DNA from: Rubinisphaera margarita
GTDB taxonomy: Bacteria; Planctomycetota; Planctomycetia; Planctomycetales; Planctomycetaceae
NCBI RefSeq assembly: GCF_022267515.1
Contig: NZ_JAKFGB010000012.1
Coordinates: 248,001-312,000 of the forward strand
Length of the DNA: 64,000 bases
Direction: 5' to 3'
The number at the start of each line of letters is the position of its first letter. The stretch's first letter is position 1. Positions 15,810 through 24,933 of the stretch are shown here, in pieces. The notes beneath the pieces were generated by a model. It had not been told where the DNA came from, searched no databases, and was given only the letters and a program-made list of their open reading frames with translations. A program made the position numbers and the translations under genes.

Positions 15810-18029
15810 ATGAAGATCCCCCAGTTCGTTTCCCCGGTCCCCATCACGTCCCCGCTCCCTGATCTGATCAGGGATCGTCGGGGCGCATTTATGGTCGTCG
15901 CGGCCGTCTGCCTGGTCGGAGCGATTGGCTTCGTTGCGCTGAGCGTCGATCTCGGTGTGATTGCCTTGACCAAAACCAATCTGCAGAAAGCAGCTGACGC
16001 TGCCGCACTTGCAGCGGCTCAGGAGATCATCGCCAGTATCGATGATGCCGGCGAAGAGACCGAACAGGTGGGCGGTGGATCTGCTGCCTCCGATATCAAT
16101 TCGGTTTCGATTGCGGCAGCCAAGGCGATGGCGGAGAAAGTGGCCTCACTCAACGGTGTCTACATCGATCCGGATAAAGACGTGTCGTTTGGCCGTCGTT
16201 TCTTTAACGAGGACACGCAGAAGTTTGAAGTGGCCTGGGGAGAAGCCCCCTACACCGACGGAGCAACCTACAACGTTGTCGGTGTTTCATGTCGTCGCGA
16301 TAACCCGGACGTCAATCAGCCGGACGGTATGCTGCAGTTGTTCTTCGCCCCGGTTGGAGGAACCGAGACGGCGTCTGTCTCCGCGTCAGCGGTTGCTTTC
16401 GTGGAAGCCCGCGACATCGTCACGATCCTCGACTACTCGGGGAGCATGAACTACGACAGCCAGCTTCGCTCTCTCGATTCCTTCGGCCGCGACGCTCTCG
16501 AGTCGAATATGGAAGCGATCTACGATGCTCTGCAACCAGTTGATCTGGGCGACATGGTTTTCGAGCCCGCCTGGCTGGTGGTTGAAGGGCCGGATCCGAC
16601 GACCTCCAACGAAGCCAAGATCTTCGTGACCTTCAAGCATGACGAGGTGGAGATCGTCTCTGATAAAGAGATCCAGAAGGTTCAGTTGATTTTCGAGGAC
16701 GACGGGGAACAGACGTTCGAGGACTGTTCCGGAATGACCGGTACCTGGCGCGGCACGGGCTGGAACTACGGCGAACCGATTTATGCGGTGTGGGTGTTTG
16801 CCGGGCAGTCCGAAGTCACAGTCGAAGGACAACCCGCTGAAGGGAATAAGATTCCGCATATCGATGTGACCTTCATGGAGAATTCGGTGTACGTCGAATC
16901 GACGAAAGATCTCTCCAACGTCGTGCTGGAGTTCACTGATGGTGTTCATCAGAAGTTCGACGGGTTGAGTGGTCACACCGGGACCTTTGCTGGAACAGGA
17001 TCGAACGAGGGCAAAGCCATTGTCAACGTCTGGGTGAAATCGGGGCGCAATCACAGCGGCGATGGTCCCGGTTACGGAGAACTCTTCGAGAACCCGGGCG
17101 GCTCGACCCCGCCCCAGTACTTCGCGGATACCAATACGAACGTGAAGATCTGTTTCGGACTCGACAGCACCAGCTATCCGTATCAGTCAGGTAATTGGGA
17201 TTCCTTTATCAATTACGTCCGCACCAATTCCGAGGTCAGAGATGCCGGCTATCGGAAGAAATACGGCGGGCTGACGTTCGTCGATTATCTTCTGTCTCAG
17301 AAACCGCGATCCAGTCAGACCGCCGATCTGTGGAAGACGCCGCACTATCCGTTTCATGCGATGAAGAACGGAATGTCGCTGTTCCTCGATTTTCTGGACG
17401 ATCTGGAGTTCGGGGACCATGTGGGACTCGTGACCTACGATTCGACCGCACGAGCCGAGACGAGCGTCACGGACGAGAACGGTACGACACTCGTCGATCT
17501 GCAAGACGAGATCTCTGACGACTACGCCGGCATCGATGTGATCCAGCGGCGGAAGCAGGCCGGGCACTACAACGTCTACACGGGATTGGGATACGGCATT
17601 GAGGAAGGGACCGCTCTGTTGAAAAATCACTCGCGACCAGGCTCCCGGCCGACGCTGCTGGTGATGACAGACGGACAGGCCAACCGCAGCCCGTCTGGCT
17701 GGTCGCTCCCGAATGACTGGGACTGGGACTCGCTCACCGATTACGACGGAGACGGGACCGCCGATTACAAGACTTATGACCGCCATAAGCAGTACGCGTT
17801 CTACCAGGTGAAGGTCGCGATCGACAACGACTATACCGTGCACACGATGAGTGTCGGAAAAGGAGCCGACCGCGATCTGATGAAAGCCATGGCATTTGCC
17901 GGGAACGGACAGTGGATCAACGTGCCGGGCGGAGCCACGATCACCGAGGTCGAAAGCCAGATGCTGGAGGCCTTCGCAAAGATTGCCGCCAACGTGCCTC
18001 CCGCCAAGCTGCTCCGGTCGGACCCCTAA
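15810..18029 (+). CDS. TadG-like protein with interrupted von Willebrand A domain
   Basis: 739 residues. The N-terminal R-R-G-A-F-M-V-V-A-A segment and hydrophobic helix (about 23-50), then N-L-Q-K-A-A-D-A-A-A-L-A-A-A, is the TadG/Flp-type N-terminus. A vWA domain begins at about 202 with the MIDAS D-Y-S-G-S (208-212) and resumes near 515 (F-G-D-H-V-G-L-V-T-Y-D, then N-V-Y-T-G-L-G near 588 and L-L-V-M-T-D-G-Q-A near 616). Between them about 250 residues are inserted, including two copies of a roughly 66-residue beta-rich repeat (266-331 and 346-411). D-Y-D-G-D-G-T-A-D-Y near 644 looks like a calcium-binding loop inside the vWA region. It should be membrane-anchored with the vWA domain outside. 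A terminator follows. Confidence 0.85.
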   Translation: MKIPQFVSPVPITSPLPDLIRDRRGAFMVVAAVCLVGAIGFVALSVDLGVIALTKTNLQKAADAAALAAAQEIIASIDDAGEETEQVGGGSAASDINSVSIAAAKAMAEKVASLNGVYIDPDKDVSFGRRFFNEDTQKFEVAWGEAPYTDGATYNVVGVSCRRDNPDVNQPDGMLQLFFAPVGGTETASVSASAVAFVEARDIVTILDYSGSMNYDSQLRSLDSFGRDALESNMEAIYDALQPVDLGDMVFEPAWLVVEGPDPTTSNEAKIFVTFKHDEVEIVSDKEIQKVQLIFEDDGEQTFEDCSGMTGTWRGTGWNYGEPIYAVWVFAGQSEVTVEGQPAEGNKIPHIDVTFMENSVYVESTKDLSNVVLEFTDGVHQKFDGLSGHTGTFAGTGSNEGKAIVNVWVKSGRNHSGDGPGYGELFENPGGSTPPQYFADTNTNVKICFGLDSTSYPYQSGNWDSFINYVRTNSEVRDAGYRKKYGGLTFVDYLLSQKPRSSQTADLWKTPHYPFHAMKNGMSLFLDFLDDLEFGDHVGLVTYDSTARAETSVTDENGTTLVDLQDEISDDYAGIDVIQRRKQAGHYNVYTGLGYGIEEGTALLKNHSRPGSRPTLLVMTDGQANRSPSGWSLPNDWDWDSLTDYDGDGTADYKTYDRHKQYAFYQVKVAIDNDYTVHTMSVGKGADRDLMKAMAFAGNGQWINVPGGATITEVESQMLEAFAKIAANVPPAKLLRSDP
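16605..17042 (+). repeat. Two tandem domain repeats inside the TadG/vWA gene
   Basis: Encoded residues 266-331 and 346-411 align: both run I-x-V-T-F, V-x-x-x-S-x-K-x-(L/I), V-x-L-x-F-x-D-G, F-x-x-x-S-G-x-T-G-T, G-T-G, and end V-W-V. The copies have diverged at both DNA and protein level, so the duplication is old. Confidence 0.75.
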
Positions 18030-18048
18030 ACCGATTTCGCATCCGACC

Positions 18049-18085
18049 AGCGATCCACGACTGCAATTGTCGCGGATCGCTTTGT
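18049..18085 (+). terminator. Terminator of the Tad-like operon
   Basis: A 12-bp stem with one A/C mismatch (18049-18061 with 18069-18081) and a 7-base loop, followed by TTGTTTG. It is 20 bases past the TadG stop. Confidence 0.75.
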
Positions 18086-18184
18086 TTGAGACCCGAAACG
18101 ACGGCCGCCCCTGATAGACGAGCTTCGAAGCGATCGTTACATTGAACGTAACGAATCGACCCCAAGAGTCTGTCAGGATTTTTC

Positions 18185-19390
18185 ATGAAGTACGCACTCG
18201 TCATTCCGGATGGTGCAGCCGACGAACCTCAGGAATCACTGGACGGCCAGACGCCGCTCCAGGCTGCTGTCACGCCTCACATGGACGCTGTCGTGAAGTC
18301 CGGCATCGTCGGTCGTTCCGACAATGTGCCCGAATCAATGCCCTCCGGCAGTGACGTCGGCACGATGTCTCTGTTCGGCTACGATCCCTTGAAATATCAC
18401 ACCGGCCGAGCACCTCTTGAGGCGGCTGCTCAGGGAATTGAACTGGGCTCCAACGACTGGGCGATTCGTTGCAATCTGGTCACGATTATTGACCAGATCA
18501 TGACCAGTTTCACCGCCGGGCAAATTCCAAGCGATCTTGGAGCTCACCTGGTTGATCTCATGCGGCAACTGGTCGAACAGGATCCCCGCTGGGATTTCCG
18601 GGCGGGCGTCAGCTACCGGAATCTCCTGCTCTATCGGAGCCCCGACGGAACCGCTCCGTTTGATGCCGAGACAATGACTTATCCTCCGCACGATCTGACG
18701 GATGGTTCAATCGTCGATTTTCTGCCCGCCGGTCCGGGCAGCGATCTGCTTCGATCATTGATGGATCTGAGCAAAGACGCCTTCCTCAAAGATGAGTGGA
18801 ACCAGCGGCGTGCGGGCGAAGGCGAATACCCGGCGACGCAGGTCTGGCTATGGGGTCAGGGCAGCCGCCCTGCTCTGGTTCCGTTCCGCGAACGATACGG
18901 CGTTGCAGGAGCCGTTATCACAGCTGTCGATCTGCTTCGCGGAATCGGCCGGCTGATTGGGTGGGATGTGATCGAAGTCGAAGGAGCAACCGGATATCTC
19001 GACACTGATTACGCCGCCAAGGGGCGAGCCGCAATCGAAACACTCAAGGGGGGAGCCGACTTCGTCGTTGTCCATGTCGAAGCGACCGACGAAGCCTCGC
19101 ATGAAGGCGACTGCCACGCCAAGCTGGAAGCCCTGTATGAGATCGACGACAAGATTGTCGCTCCGTTGCACGAATACCTGCGGTCGCAGGGAGACTATCG
19201 ACTGCTGATCTCGCCCGACCACCCGACCTTCCTGCGAACCAAGACACACAGCCACGGCTATGTGCCGTTCGCAATCACCGGTCAGGGAATCACGCCGGAT
19301 GACAATACGACCTATGACGAAGTCGCCGCGGAGTACGGAGAAACCTTCAAAGAAGGTCATCTGCTGATGGATCGTTTCCTGCATCAGTAA
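18185..19390 (+). CDS. apgM: Cofactor-independent phosphoglycerate mutase, archaeal type
   Basis: 401 residues. Interconverts 3- and 2-phosphoglycerate in glycolysis and gluconeogenesis, cytoplasmic. Start M-K-Y-A-L-V-I-P-D-G-A-A-D-E carries the first metal ligands; P-S-G-S-D-V-G-T-M-S-L-F-G-Y-D-P holds the catalytic Ser (about 56); V-H-V-E-A-T-D-E-A-S-H-E-G-D and S-P-D-H-P-T supply the remaining metal ligands, with H-S-H-G near the end. The length is that of the aPGAM family, not the 510-residue GpmI. AGGA lies before the ATG. The glycosyltransferase gene starts 25 bases downstream. Confidence 0.92.
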   Translation: MKYALVIPDGAADEPQESLDGQTPLQAAVTPHMDAVVKSGIVGRSDNVPESMPSGSDVGTMSLFGYDPLKYHTGRAPLEAAAQGIELGSNDWAIRCNLVTIIDQIMTSFTAGQIPSDLGAHLVDLMRQLVEQDPRWDFRAGVSYRNLLLYRSPDGTAPFDAETMTYPPHDLTDGSIVDFLPAGPGSDLLRSLMDLSKDAFLKDEWNQRRAGEGEYPATQVWLWGQGSRPALVPFRERYGVAGAVITAVDLLRGIGRLIGWDVIEVEGATGYLDTDYAAKGRAAIETLKGGADFVVVHVEATDEASHEGDCHAKLEALYEIDDKIVAPLHEYLRSQGDYRLLISPDHPTFLRTKTHSHGYVPFAITGQGITPDDNTTYDEVAAEYGETFKEGHLLMDRFLHQ

Positions 19391-19415
19391 ATCTTCGGCG
19401 TGAGGTGAAATCGTC

Positions 19416-20750
19416 GTGCCGTCTCCGCAACAGTCTTTGTTCCTGCAACGGTCGGTTTATCTACTGTTGTTGATCGCCTTTGCGTTGCGCATGGCGATGA
19501 TTCTTTTGCGGTTCGACGAACTCCAGCAGGATCGCGACCTGTATCTGGGGCTGGCGGAGAAGATCTGGCAGGGAGCCGGATTTCTCAACCCGTTCACAGA
19601 CGAGCCGACCGCGTTTCGTCCGCCGATGTACGTCTTTCTGGTCGCTCTGTTTCGCGGCATCGCGGGCGACTGGGGCCTTGCCCTTCTCCACGGAGCGGCC
19701 GGCATGGTAACGGTCTGGGCGACCTGCCGCTGCGGATTTGAGATGTCACTCCGCTGGGGAGCCATCGCTGCCGGGACGATTGTCGCTCTCGATCCCCTGT
19801 TGATTCGTTACAGCTCTCTGGCGATGACAGAAGTCGTCTTCACGGCATTGCTCAGTTTGACAATGCTCTGCTGGTTCTACAGTCGCCGAAGCTTTGGGCT
19901 CACTGTATTGACCGGACTCAGTTTTGGTGTCTCAGCACTCTGCCGCCCGACGATCTGGCCGATGCTGCTGGTGATTCCTGTTCTAGCGGCGCTCGGTCGA
20001 CTGCTCTGGAAGGCGGGACGCCAGGAAGATCTGGAGTTCGCCAGCTGGAAGTTTCTGCTGGGGCATCTGTTCGTAGTCGGACTGACCGCTTTTCTGGTCG
20101 TACTCCCCTGGGGGCTCCGCAATCAGCTGGTGCTCGGACAGTTCAAGATGACGACCACTCACGGCGGGTACACCCTCCTGCTCGGAAACAACAGCACCTT
20201 CTACGAGGCTGTCGTGCAGAAGCCGCTCGGGACGACCTGGGGCGATTACCCGGTTGAAGATCCTCGCAGCCAGACGCAGTGGTACGGGCGGCTCACTCAA
20301 GAATTGAACGATCAGGGGCTGACAGGCGAATTCGAGCGGGACAAGGCTCAATACGATCTGGCTTTTCAGGAGATCTCGGAAAACCCCGGCGTGTTTCTGC
20401 AGTCCTGTCTGCTTCGGCAATTGCGGCTCTGGTCTCCCGTTCCTCAAGGGGAAGAAGCGAACGCTCTGCCGGGAGTCGTCTTCTTCGGGCTATGGATGTT
20501 CTATGGCACCCTCTACGTTCTGGCCATCGCCGGGATTACGATCTCTTTACGATTGAAACGCGAGCCATGGCCCCTGATCTGGCTTCTCGCAATGATCATC
20601 ACGCTCGCTGTGGTGCACACGTTTTACTGGTCGAACGCCCGGATGAGGGCTCCGTTGATTCCCGCTCTGGCACTTCTCGCGGGAGTCACTGTTGATCTGG
20701 TTGTTTGTCGCCTGAATCGCCGTGCGAAGGCGAAGTCCACTCCCGTCTGA
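19416..20750 (+). CDS. ArnT/GT39-like integral membrane glycosyltransferase
   Basis: 444 residues with a GTG start preceded by GAGGTG. Around ten hydrophobic segments are evident (for example 14-31, 70-100, 120-175, 205-230 and four near the C-terminus). The first external loop has D-E-L-Q-Q-D-R-D-L-Y-L-G-L-A-E-K-I, where the acidic residues match the catalytic loop of GT-C fold enzymes, and P-F-T-D-E-P-T-A-F-R-P-P-M-Y resembles the family loop. These enzymes use polyprenyl-phosphate sugars to modify lipids or proteins on the outer face of the membrane. The acceptor is unknown. It is 25 bases after apgM and 30 before the esterase gene. Confidence 0.8.
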   Translation: MPSPQQSLFLQRSVYLLLLIAFALRMAMILLRFDELQQDRDLYLGLAEKIWQGAGFLNPFTDEPTAFRPPMYVFLVALFRGIAGDWGLALLHGAAGMVTVWATCRCGFEMSLRWGAIAAGTIVALDPLLIRYSSLAMTEVVFTALLSLTMLCWFYSRRSFGLTVLTGLSFGVSALCRPTIWPMLLVIPVLAALGRLLWKAGRQEDLEFASWKFLLGHLFVVGLTAFLVVLPWGLRNQLVLGQFKMTTTHGGYTLLLGNNSTFYEAVVQKPLGTTWGDYPVEDPRSQTQWYGRLTQELNDQGLTGEFERDKAQYDLAFQEISENPGVFLQSCLLRQLRLWSPVPQGEEANALPGVVFFGLWMFYGTLYVLAIAGITISLRLKREPWPLIWLLAMIITLAVVHTFYWSNARMRAPLIPALALLAGVTVDLVVCRLNRRAKAKSTPV

Positions 20751-20780
20751 TGTAAGAACTCCCGATTCGAAAGGTCGCTC

Positions 20781-21713
20781 ATGAGATCATTCCTTTGGAT
20801 TCTCTGCTTCGTGTTCTGCTCTCCCGCCCTGCTCCACGCCCAGGAAGTGATCAAACTCTGGCCGGACAATCCGCCCGGGGAACCTCTCGAAGTCGGACCG
20901 GAAGAGGATATTACCAAGCCCAACGATCGACTGATCGCCGGCAAACGGATTATCAAACTGGCCAACGTGGCCGAACCAGAAGTGCATGTCTATCTCCCGC
21001 CTCAAGAGAAACGGAACGGGACGTCCGTCGTCATCTGTCCGGGCGGCGGCTTTAGTATTCTGGCCTGGGATCTGGAAGGAACTGAAGCTGCGGAATGGCT
21101 CAACAACCTTGGGGTAACTGCGGTTGTGCTGAAATATCGGGTTCCGACACGAAATCGCGACGTCAAATGGGAAGCGGCTGCCCAGGACGCTCAACGTGCG
21201 ATCAGCCTGGTTCGCTCTCGGTCGGAAGAATGGATGCTGAATCCCGATCGAGTCGGCGTTCTCGGCTTCTCAGCGGGCGGGCATACGGCCGCTCGTGCGG
21301 CTCTTGCTGGTGAAAAACGCTACTACGAAACGCAGGACGATATCGACAAATGGGATTGTCGTCCCAACATGGCCATGCTGATTTACCCGGCCTATCTGGA
21401 TGAAGGCGACGGAGCGACACTGGCCGACGGTTTGGTCGTGAATGCTTCGAGCCCGCAGATGTTCATAGTCCATGCGTTCGACGATCGCATTTCGGTCACC
21501 GGAAGTCTTGCGCTGGCTCTCGAACTGAAGCAGGCCGGCGTCGCCTTCGACCTGCATGTTTACGACACCGGCGGGCACGGCTACGGACTGCGTCCAGTTC
21601 CCGATCAACCGGTGACAAGCTGGCCGAATCGCTGTGCTGACTGGATGAAGCGAAACGGCTGGCTGAAAGCGGAAGTCGAAACGAACTCAAAAGCGAAGCA
21701 GTCGGAGCAATAA
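20781..21713 (+). CDS. Exported alpha/beta-hydrolase, carbohydrate-esterase-like
   Basis: 310 residues with a signal peptide (1-20, cleavage after L-H-A). The oxyanion segment V-I-C-P-G-G-G-F and the nucleophile elbow G-F-S-A-G-G (Ser near 160) are present; D-D near 235 and H-G-Y-G near 272 would complete the triad. This is the BD-FAE/acetyl-xylan-esterase-like subgroup common in planctomycetes, which removes acyl groups from plant or algal polysaccharides. AAAGG precedes the ATG. It is last in the apgM-glycosyltransferase-esterase run. Confidence 0.85.
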   Translation: MRSFLWILCFVFCSPALLHAQEVIKLWPDNPPGEPLEVGPEEDITKPNDRLIAGKRIIKLANVAEPEVHVYLPPQEKRNGTSVVICPGGGFSILAWDLEGTEAAEWLNNLGVTAVVLKYRVPTRNRDVKWEAAAQDAQRAISLVRSRSEEWMLNPDRVGVLGFSAGGHTAARAALAGEKRYYETQDDIDKWDCRPNMAMLIYPAYLDEGDGATLADGLVVNASSPQMFIVHAFDDRISVTGSLALALELKQAGVAFDLHVYDTGGHGYGLRPVPDQPVTSWPNRCADWMKRNGWLKAEVETNSKAKQSEQ

Positions 21714-21764
21714 CCGGCAGACTTGCGAGCCTTGAATCTGAAGTTCAGACGATGTCGTCCTGCC

Positions 21765-23912
21765 TTAGGGAGTGCAGACACTGGCTTCGGATTTCAGGTC
21801 GCAGGTGTTGACCGCTCGAACGGAATAGCTTTCCGCTGCATCAGCATCGGGGATCGTGACCGTCATCTCGGCAAGCGGGGCGTTCGGGGTGTCGTGATAA
21901 GAGATGCCCTGAAACAGGTAGTGTCCGAACGTGGCCTGCGGCGTTTCCGGCAGCGCCGCGATCGGCTCGCCATCGTGTTCGATGACGAAGCCCTTGAGTC
22001 CACTCTCCAGGTCAGCTGTGGCGGTCCAGGTCAACGTCAGTGACTGATCATCGTTCCGTTGACCCCGGACATTGGCAGGCGGCGGTGGTGGAGTCCGATC
22101 GTCGGCGAGGCCCGCGTGGAGGTATCCTTCCAGGCGACGAGACATTTCTCCGTGCCATTGATCCAGCGCAGCAACCGCTGGACGCAATTGATCGGCTGGG
22201 TCGGTCGGCAGCCGATGTTCGAGCCAGAAGTCGAAAAACGGAATCGCCAGAAAACGCGAACCGCCGCACTCATGGCTCGTATTCGGATCAGCCGCAAACT
22301 CGAAAAATGTGGCTCCCTGTTCCTGATACGCCTTCTGCATCGCCAATAGTCCTGTCCACGCCGCCTGAAAGCGTTCATGGTCTCTCTCTTTGACTCCCGG
22401 ATTGGCCATCATGGGGATCCGGTAAGCGGCATCCGGAATGTTGGGGACTTCAATATCGCCTTTGGTCCAGTAGCCAAAGGCGGTTCCGGATCGAAACCAG
22501 ATTGCCACGATTCGCTCGGGATGTTCGACCTGCATAAGCGACGACCAGAAGCCCCCGCCCGAATGCCCCCAGAGGCACCAGGGAGCGGTTTCAAGTTCGC
22601 GGTGTCCGGCCAGGTCTGAGAAATCTCCGAGAGCCTGAAGGAATCGCGCGCCCGAGCCGTTCCGGGGATCACACCAGAGGCGGCAGTTAATACCCTCTCG
22701 AGGTTCATAGGAGCTTCCCAGGAGTGCGCAGTCCCACTTCGCGGCCAGGGCCTGCCACTGCAGATCATCGGCTGCAGTCTGTCCGCCCACAGAGGCCCCG
22801 ACTCCACAACCGTGTTGATGCACGATGACACCCCGGACCGTTTCGACGCCATCCGGAATCCACAGATAGTAGTCGACGGAAATCCGCAGGGCTCCCGGCG
22901 TAAGATCAGCCGGATAATGTGCCTGATAGATCGTCCCCTGATGAGACTTCCGCTGCGAAGTTTTCGTTTGGCGTTCCTGCTCGACCAGGGTTCTGATCTG
23001 CTCGTCGAGTTCGGCGGCTTTGTTTTTTGCCTCTTCGACCGGGAGCCCCGGTTTGACGCTCGGCCGCTTGTGTCCGACATCCGAGAGGTAAGCATCGTGC
23101 AAGATCCGTTGTTTGTGGTGGATCAGATCGAACAGCTGATCCGGGATTTCTGATCGTGAAGAGATATTCCACGCGGAAAGGATCTGATCAGCGATCATTC
23201 GATGTCCGACACGATTGCAGTGGACTCCATCCGGAGCCAGTGTGAAATCGGAGTCTTTCTTTCGCTCAGCCTGAGTGTAGGCATTCAGCGGCGTGTGCAG
23301 ATCGATCACCATCTCAGCCCCGATTTTCGACTGCTGGAGCCAGTCGCTATACCGGGACAGGACGTTGTCGTAGCCCTCGAAAGGCGCGTAGTAGGCGTAT
23401 TCCTCCGCACCAGCCGGTCGTGTCTTCTCTTTCACGGGATGGGAATCAAACGGAGGCGGCGTGAGAATAATCGCTTTCGCTCCGGCTGCGTGGGCCTTCT
23501 CGACAATGCTCCTGATCCCGGCCTGATACTCCTTGAAGCGGTCTTCGGCGAATGGGTAGTAGATCCCGTCGTTCATGCCGTAGCAGGCGACGACCACATC
23601 CGGCTTCAGCTTCTTCAGAGCCCGGTCAATCCGTTCATGAACGTCCGGCCGCGGAAACGGATGATCCGGTTCGCTCAGCCCGGTACAGGTCTCAGAGCTT
23701 AATCCCAGGTTGATCAACTCCGGTCGCGGCGACAGCCCCTGCAGTCGAAGTTCTGCTTCGACGTATGCGATGTAACCGCCGGCGTGAGTAATCGAATCTC
23801 CGAGGAACAGGATTCTCTCGGCGTCGAGAGGAAATGCGGGCGGGGCTTCTGCCCGCGCAGATGAAGCGGACGTTGAAACGCAGAGCATCAGCAACAGGCG
23901 GAGCGTCTTCAT
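21765..23912 (-). CDS. Exported SGNH-hydrolase plus alpha/beta-hydrolase fusion
   Basis: 715 residues with a signal peptide (1-21). Residues about 30-255 are an SGNH/GDSL domain: F-L-G-D-S-I-T-H (block I Ser), G-M-N-D-G near 110, and D-G-V-H-C-N-R-V-G-H (Asp/His of block V). Residues about 320-590 are a second hydrolase domain with L-W-G-H-S-G-G-G-F-W as nucleophile elbow and an H-E-C-G near the end. A fibronectin-like C-terminal stretch (S-L-T-L-T-W-T-A-T-A, D-L-E-S-G-L-K-G-F) closes the protein. Two esterase domains suggest deacylation of complex polysaccharide. GAGGATC lies before the ATG. It converges with the preceding esterase gene. Confidence 0.8.
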   Translation of the reverse strand: MKTLRLLLMLCVSTSASSARAEAPPAFPLDAERILFLGDSITHAGGYIAYVEAELRLQGLSPRPELINLGLSSETCTGLSEPDHPFPRPDVHERIDRALKKLKPDVVVACYGMNDGIYYPFAEDRFKEYQAGIRSIVEKAHAAGAKAIILTPPPFDSHPVKEKTRPAGAEEYAYYAPFEGYDNVLSRYSDWLQQSKIGAEMVIDLHTPLNAYTQAERKKDSDFTLAPDGVHCNRVGHRMIADQILSAWNISSRSEIPDQLFDLIHHKQRILHDAYLSDVGHKRPSVKPGLPVEEAKNKAAELDEQIRTLVEQERQTKTSQRKSHQGTIYQAHYPADLTPGALRISVDYYLWIPDGVETVRGVIVHQHGCGVGASVGGQTAADDLQWQALAAKWDCALLGSSYEPREGINCRLWCDPRNGSGARFLQALGDFSDLAGHRELETAPWCLWGHSGGGFWSSLMQVEHPERIVAIWFRSGTAFGYWTKGDIEVPNIPDAAYRIPMMANPGVKERDHERFQAAWTGLLAMQKAYQEQGATFFEFAADPNTSHECGGSRFLAIPFFDFWLEHRLPTDPADQLRPAVAALDQWHGEMSRRLEGYLHAGLADDRTPPPPPANVRGQRNDDQSLTLTWTATADLESGLKGFVIEHDGEPIAALPETPQATFGHYLFQGISYHDTPNAPLAEMTVTIPDADAAESYSVRAVNTCDLKSEASVCTP

Positions 23913-24001
23913 AGGGATCCTCGCAAAGCGTTAGAGTGGCGGTCGCACTCTGCGAGGATAATGCAATCGATCTGGGGACGAAAGCGGCCCGGCCGATGCT
24001 G

Positions 24002-24910
24002 TCAGCTGGCGACCGGAAGATCGGACGTCGATTCGCCAATCGGCTCGACATCGACCGAGACCTTCAGATTGTGAGAGCCTGAACCGATCACGACCCCCTT
24101 TACGGGAGCGACGTCGGCATAGTCTCGGCCCCAGGCGACGGTAATGTGTTCCTCACCAAGAAAACAGTTGTTGGTCGGATCGCAGTCAATCCACCCGAGT
24201 GGACCGCAGAAGACGCTGATCCAGGCGTGGGAGGCATCGGCTCCACGAAGTCGCGGACGCCCCTCTGGCGGACGCGTACGGATGTAACCGCTAACGTAGC
24301 GCGCCGGCAAATCAACCGCCCGGCACAGCGCAATGGCCAGATGCGAAAAATCCTGGCAGACACCTCGCTTCTTCTTGAAGATGTCGCTGGTAGGCGTACT
24401 CACCGTGGTCGCTTCGGAGTCGAACTTGTATTCGCTGGCGAAGTACGCCAGAAGTCTTTTCAGGCCGATCAGAACGGGCTCGCCATCGGGAAACAACTGG
24501 CGAGCCGCAGGTTGAATCAGTTCGGCGAGATCGTCGACGCGAGGAGAAGCGGCCTGCATCTCCCGGGTATGGAAATCATATGGGCATGGTTCCTGACAGA
24601 CCGAAGCGACAATCTGATCCCAGGGGGGGGATGCCTCCGGAGCCGGCAGGACCGGTTTCCTGACGTCGACGCGGCTCGATGCATGAATCTCAAGATGTTC
24701 ATAGCCACGTTCGAACGACAGGAAGTGAACGGTGTTCCCATAGTAATCACTGCGCCGATCAAACGTCGTGGTCGGCGGGTCGGTCGTCAGACGAGTGTGT
24801 TCGCACGTCTGGTTCGGCGTTTGTCGAGGCGTCAGATAGACCTGATTCATGCCGATCGAAACGCGATCTTCCGTATCGAAACGGGTGATATGTGTGACGC
24901 GGTATCTCAT
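24002..24910 (-). CDS. Transglutaminase-like cysteine peptidase family protein
   Basis: 302 residues from the ATG at 24910; a TTG at 24937 overlapping the upstream stop is possible, but M-R-Y-R-V-T-H-I-T-R-F is the conserved start. A Bact_transglu_N domain is followed by a Transglut_core with catalytic Cys in K-R-G-V-C-Q-D-F-S-H, His in D-A-S-H-A-W and Asp in I-D-C-D-P-T-N-N. No signal peptide. Members act as peptidases or transglutaminases. It is last in the five-gene ATP-grasp/alpha-E operon, directly after the fused ATP-grasp/alpha-E gene. Confidence 0.88.
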   Translation of the reverse strand: MRYRVTHITRFDTEDRVSIGMNQVYLTPRQTPNQTCEHTRLTTDPPTTTFDRRSDYYGNTVHFLSFERGYEHLEIHASSRVDVRKPVLPAPEASPPWDQIVASVCQEPCPYDFHTREMQAASPRVDDLAELIQPAARQLFPDGEPVLIGLKRLLAYFASEYKFDSEATTVSTPTSDIFKKKRGVCQDFSHLAIALCRAVDLPARYVSGYIRTRPPEGRPRLRGADASHAWISVFCGPLGWIDCDPTNNCFLGEEHITVAWGRDYADVAPVKGVVIGSGSHNLKVSVDVEPIGESTSDLPVAS

Positions 24911-24933
24911 GCGCTCTTTCGAGTTCGGAAAAC

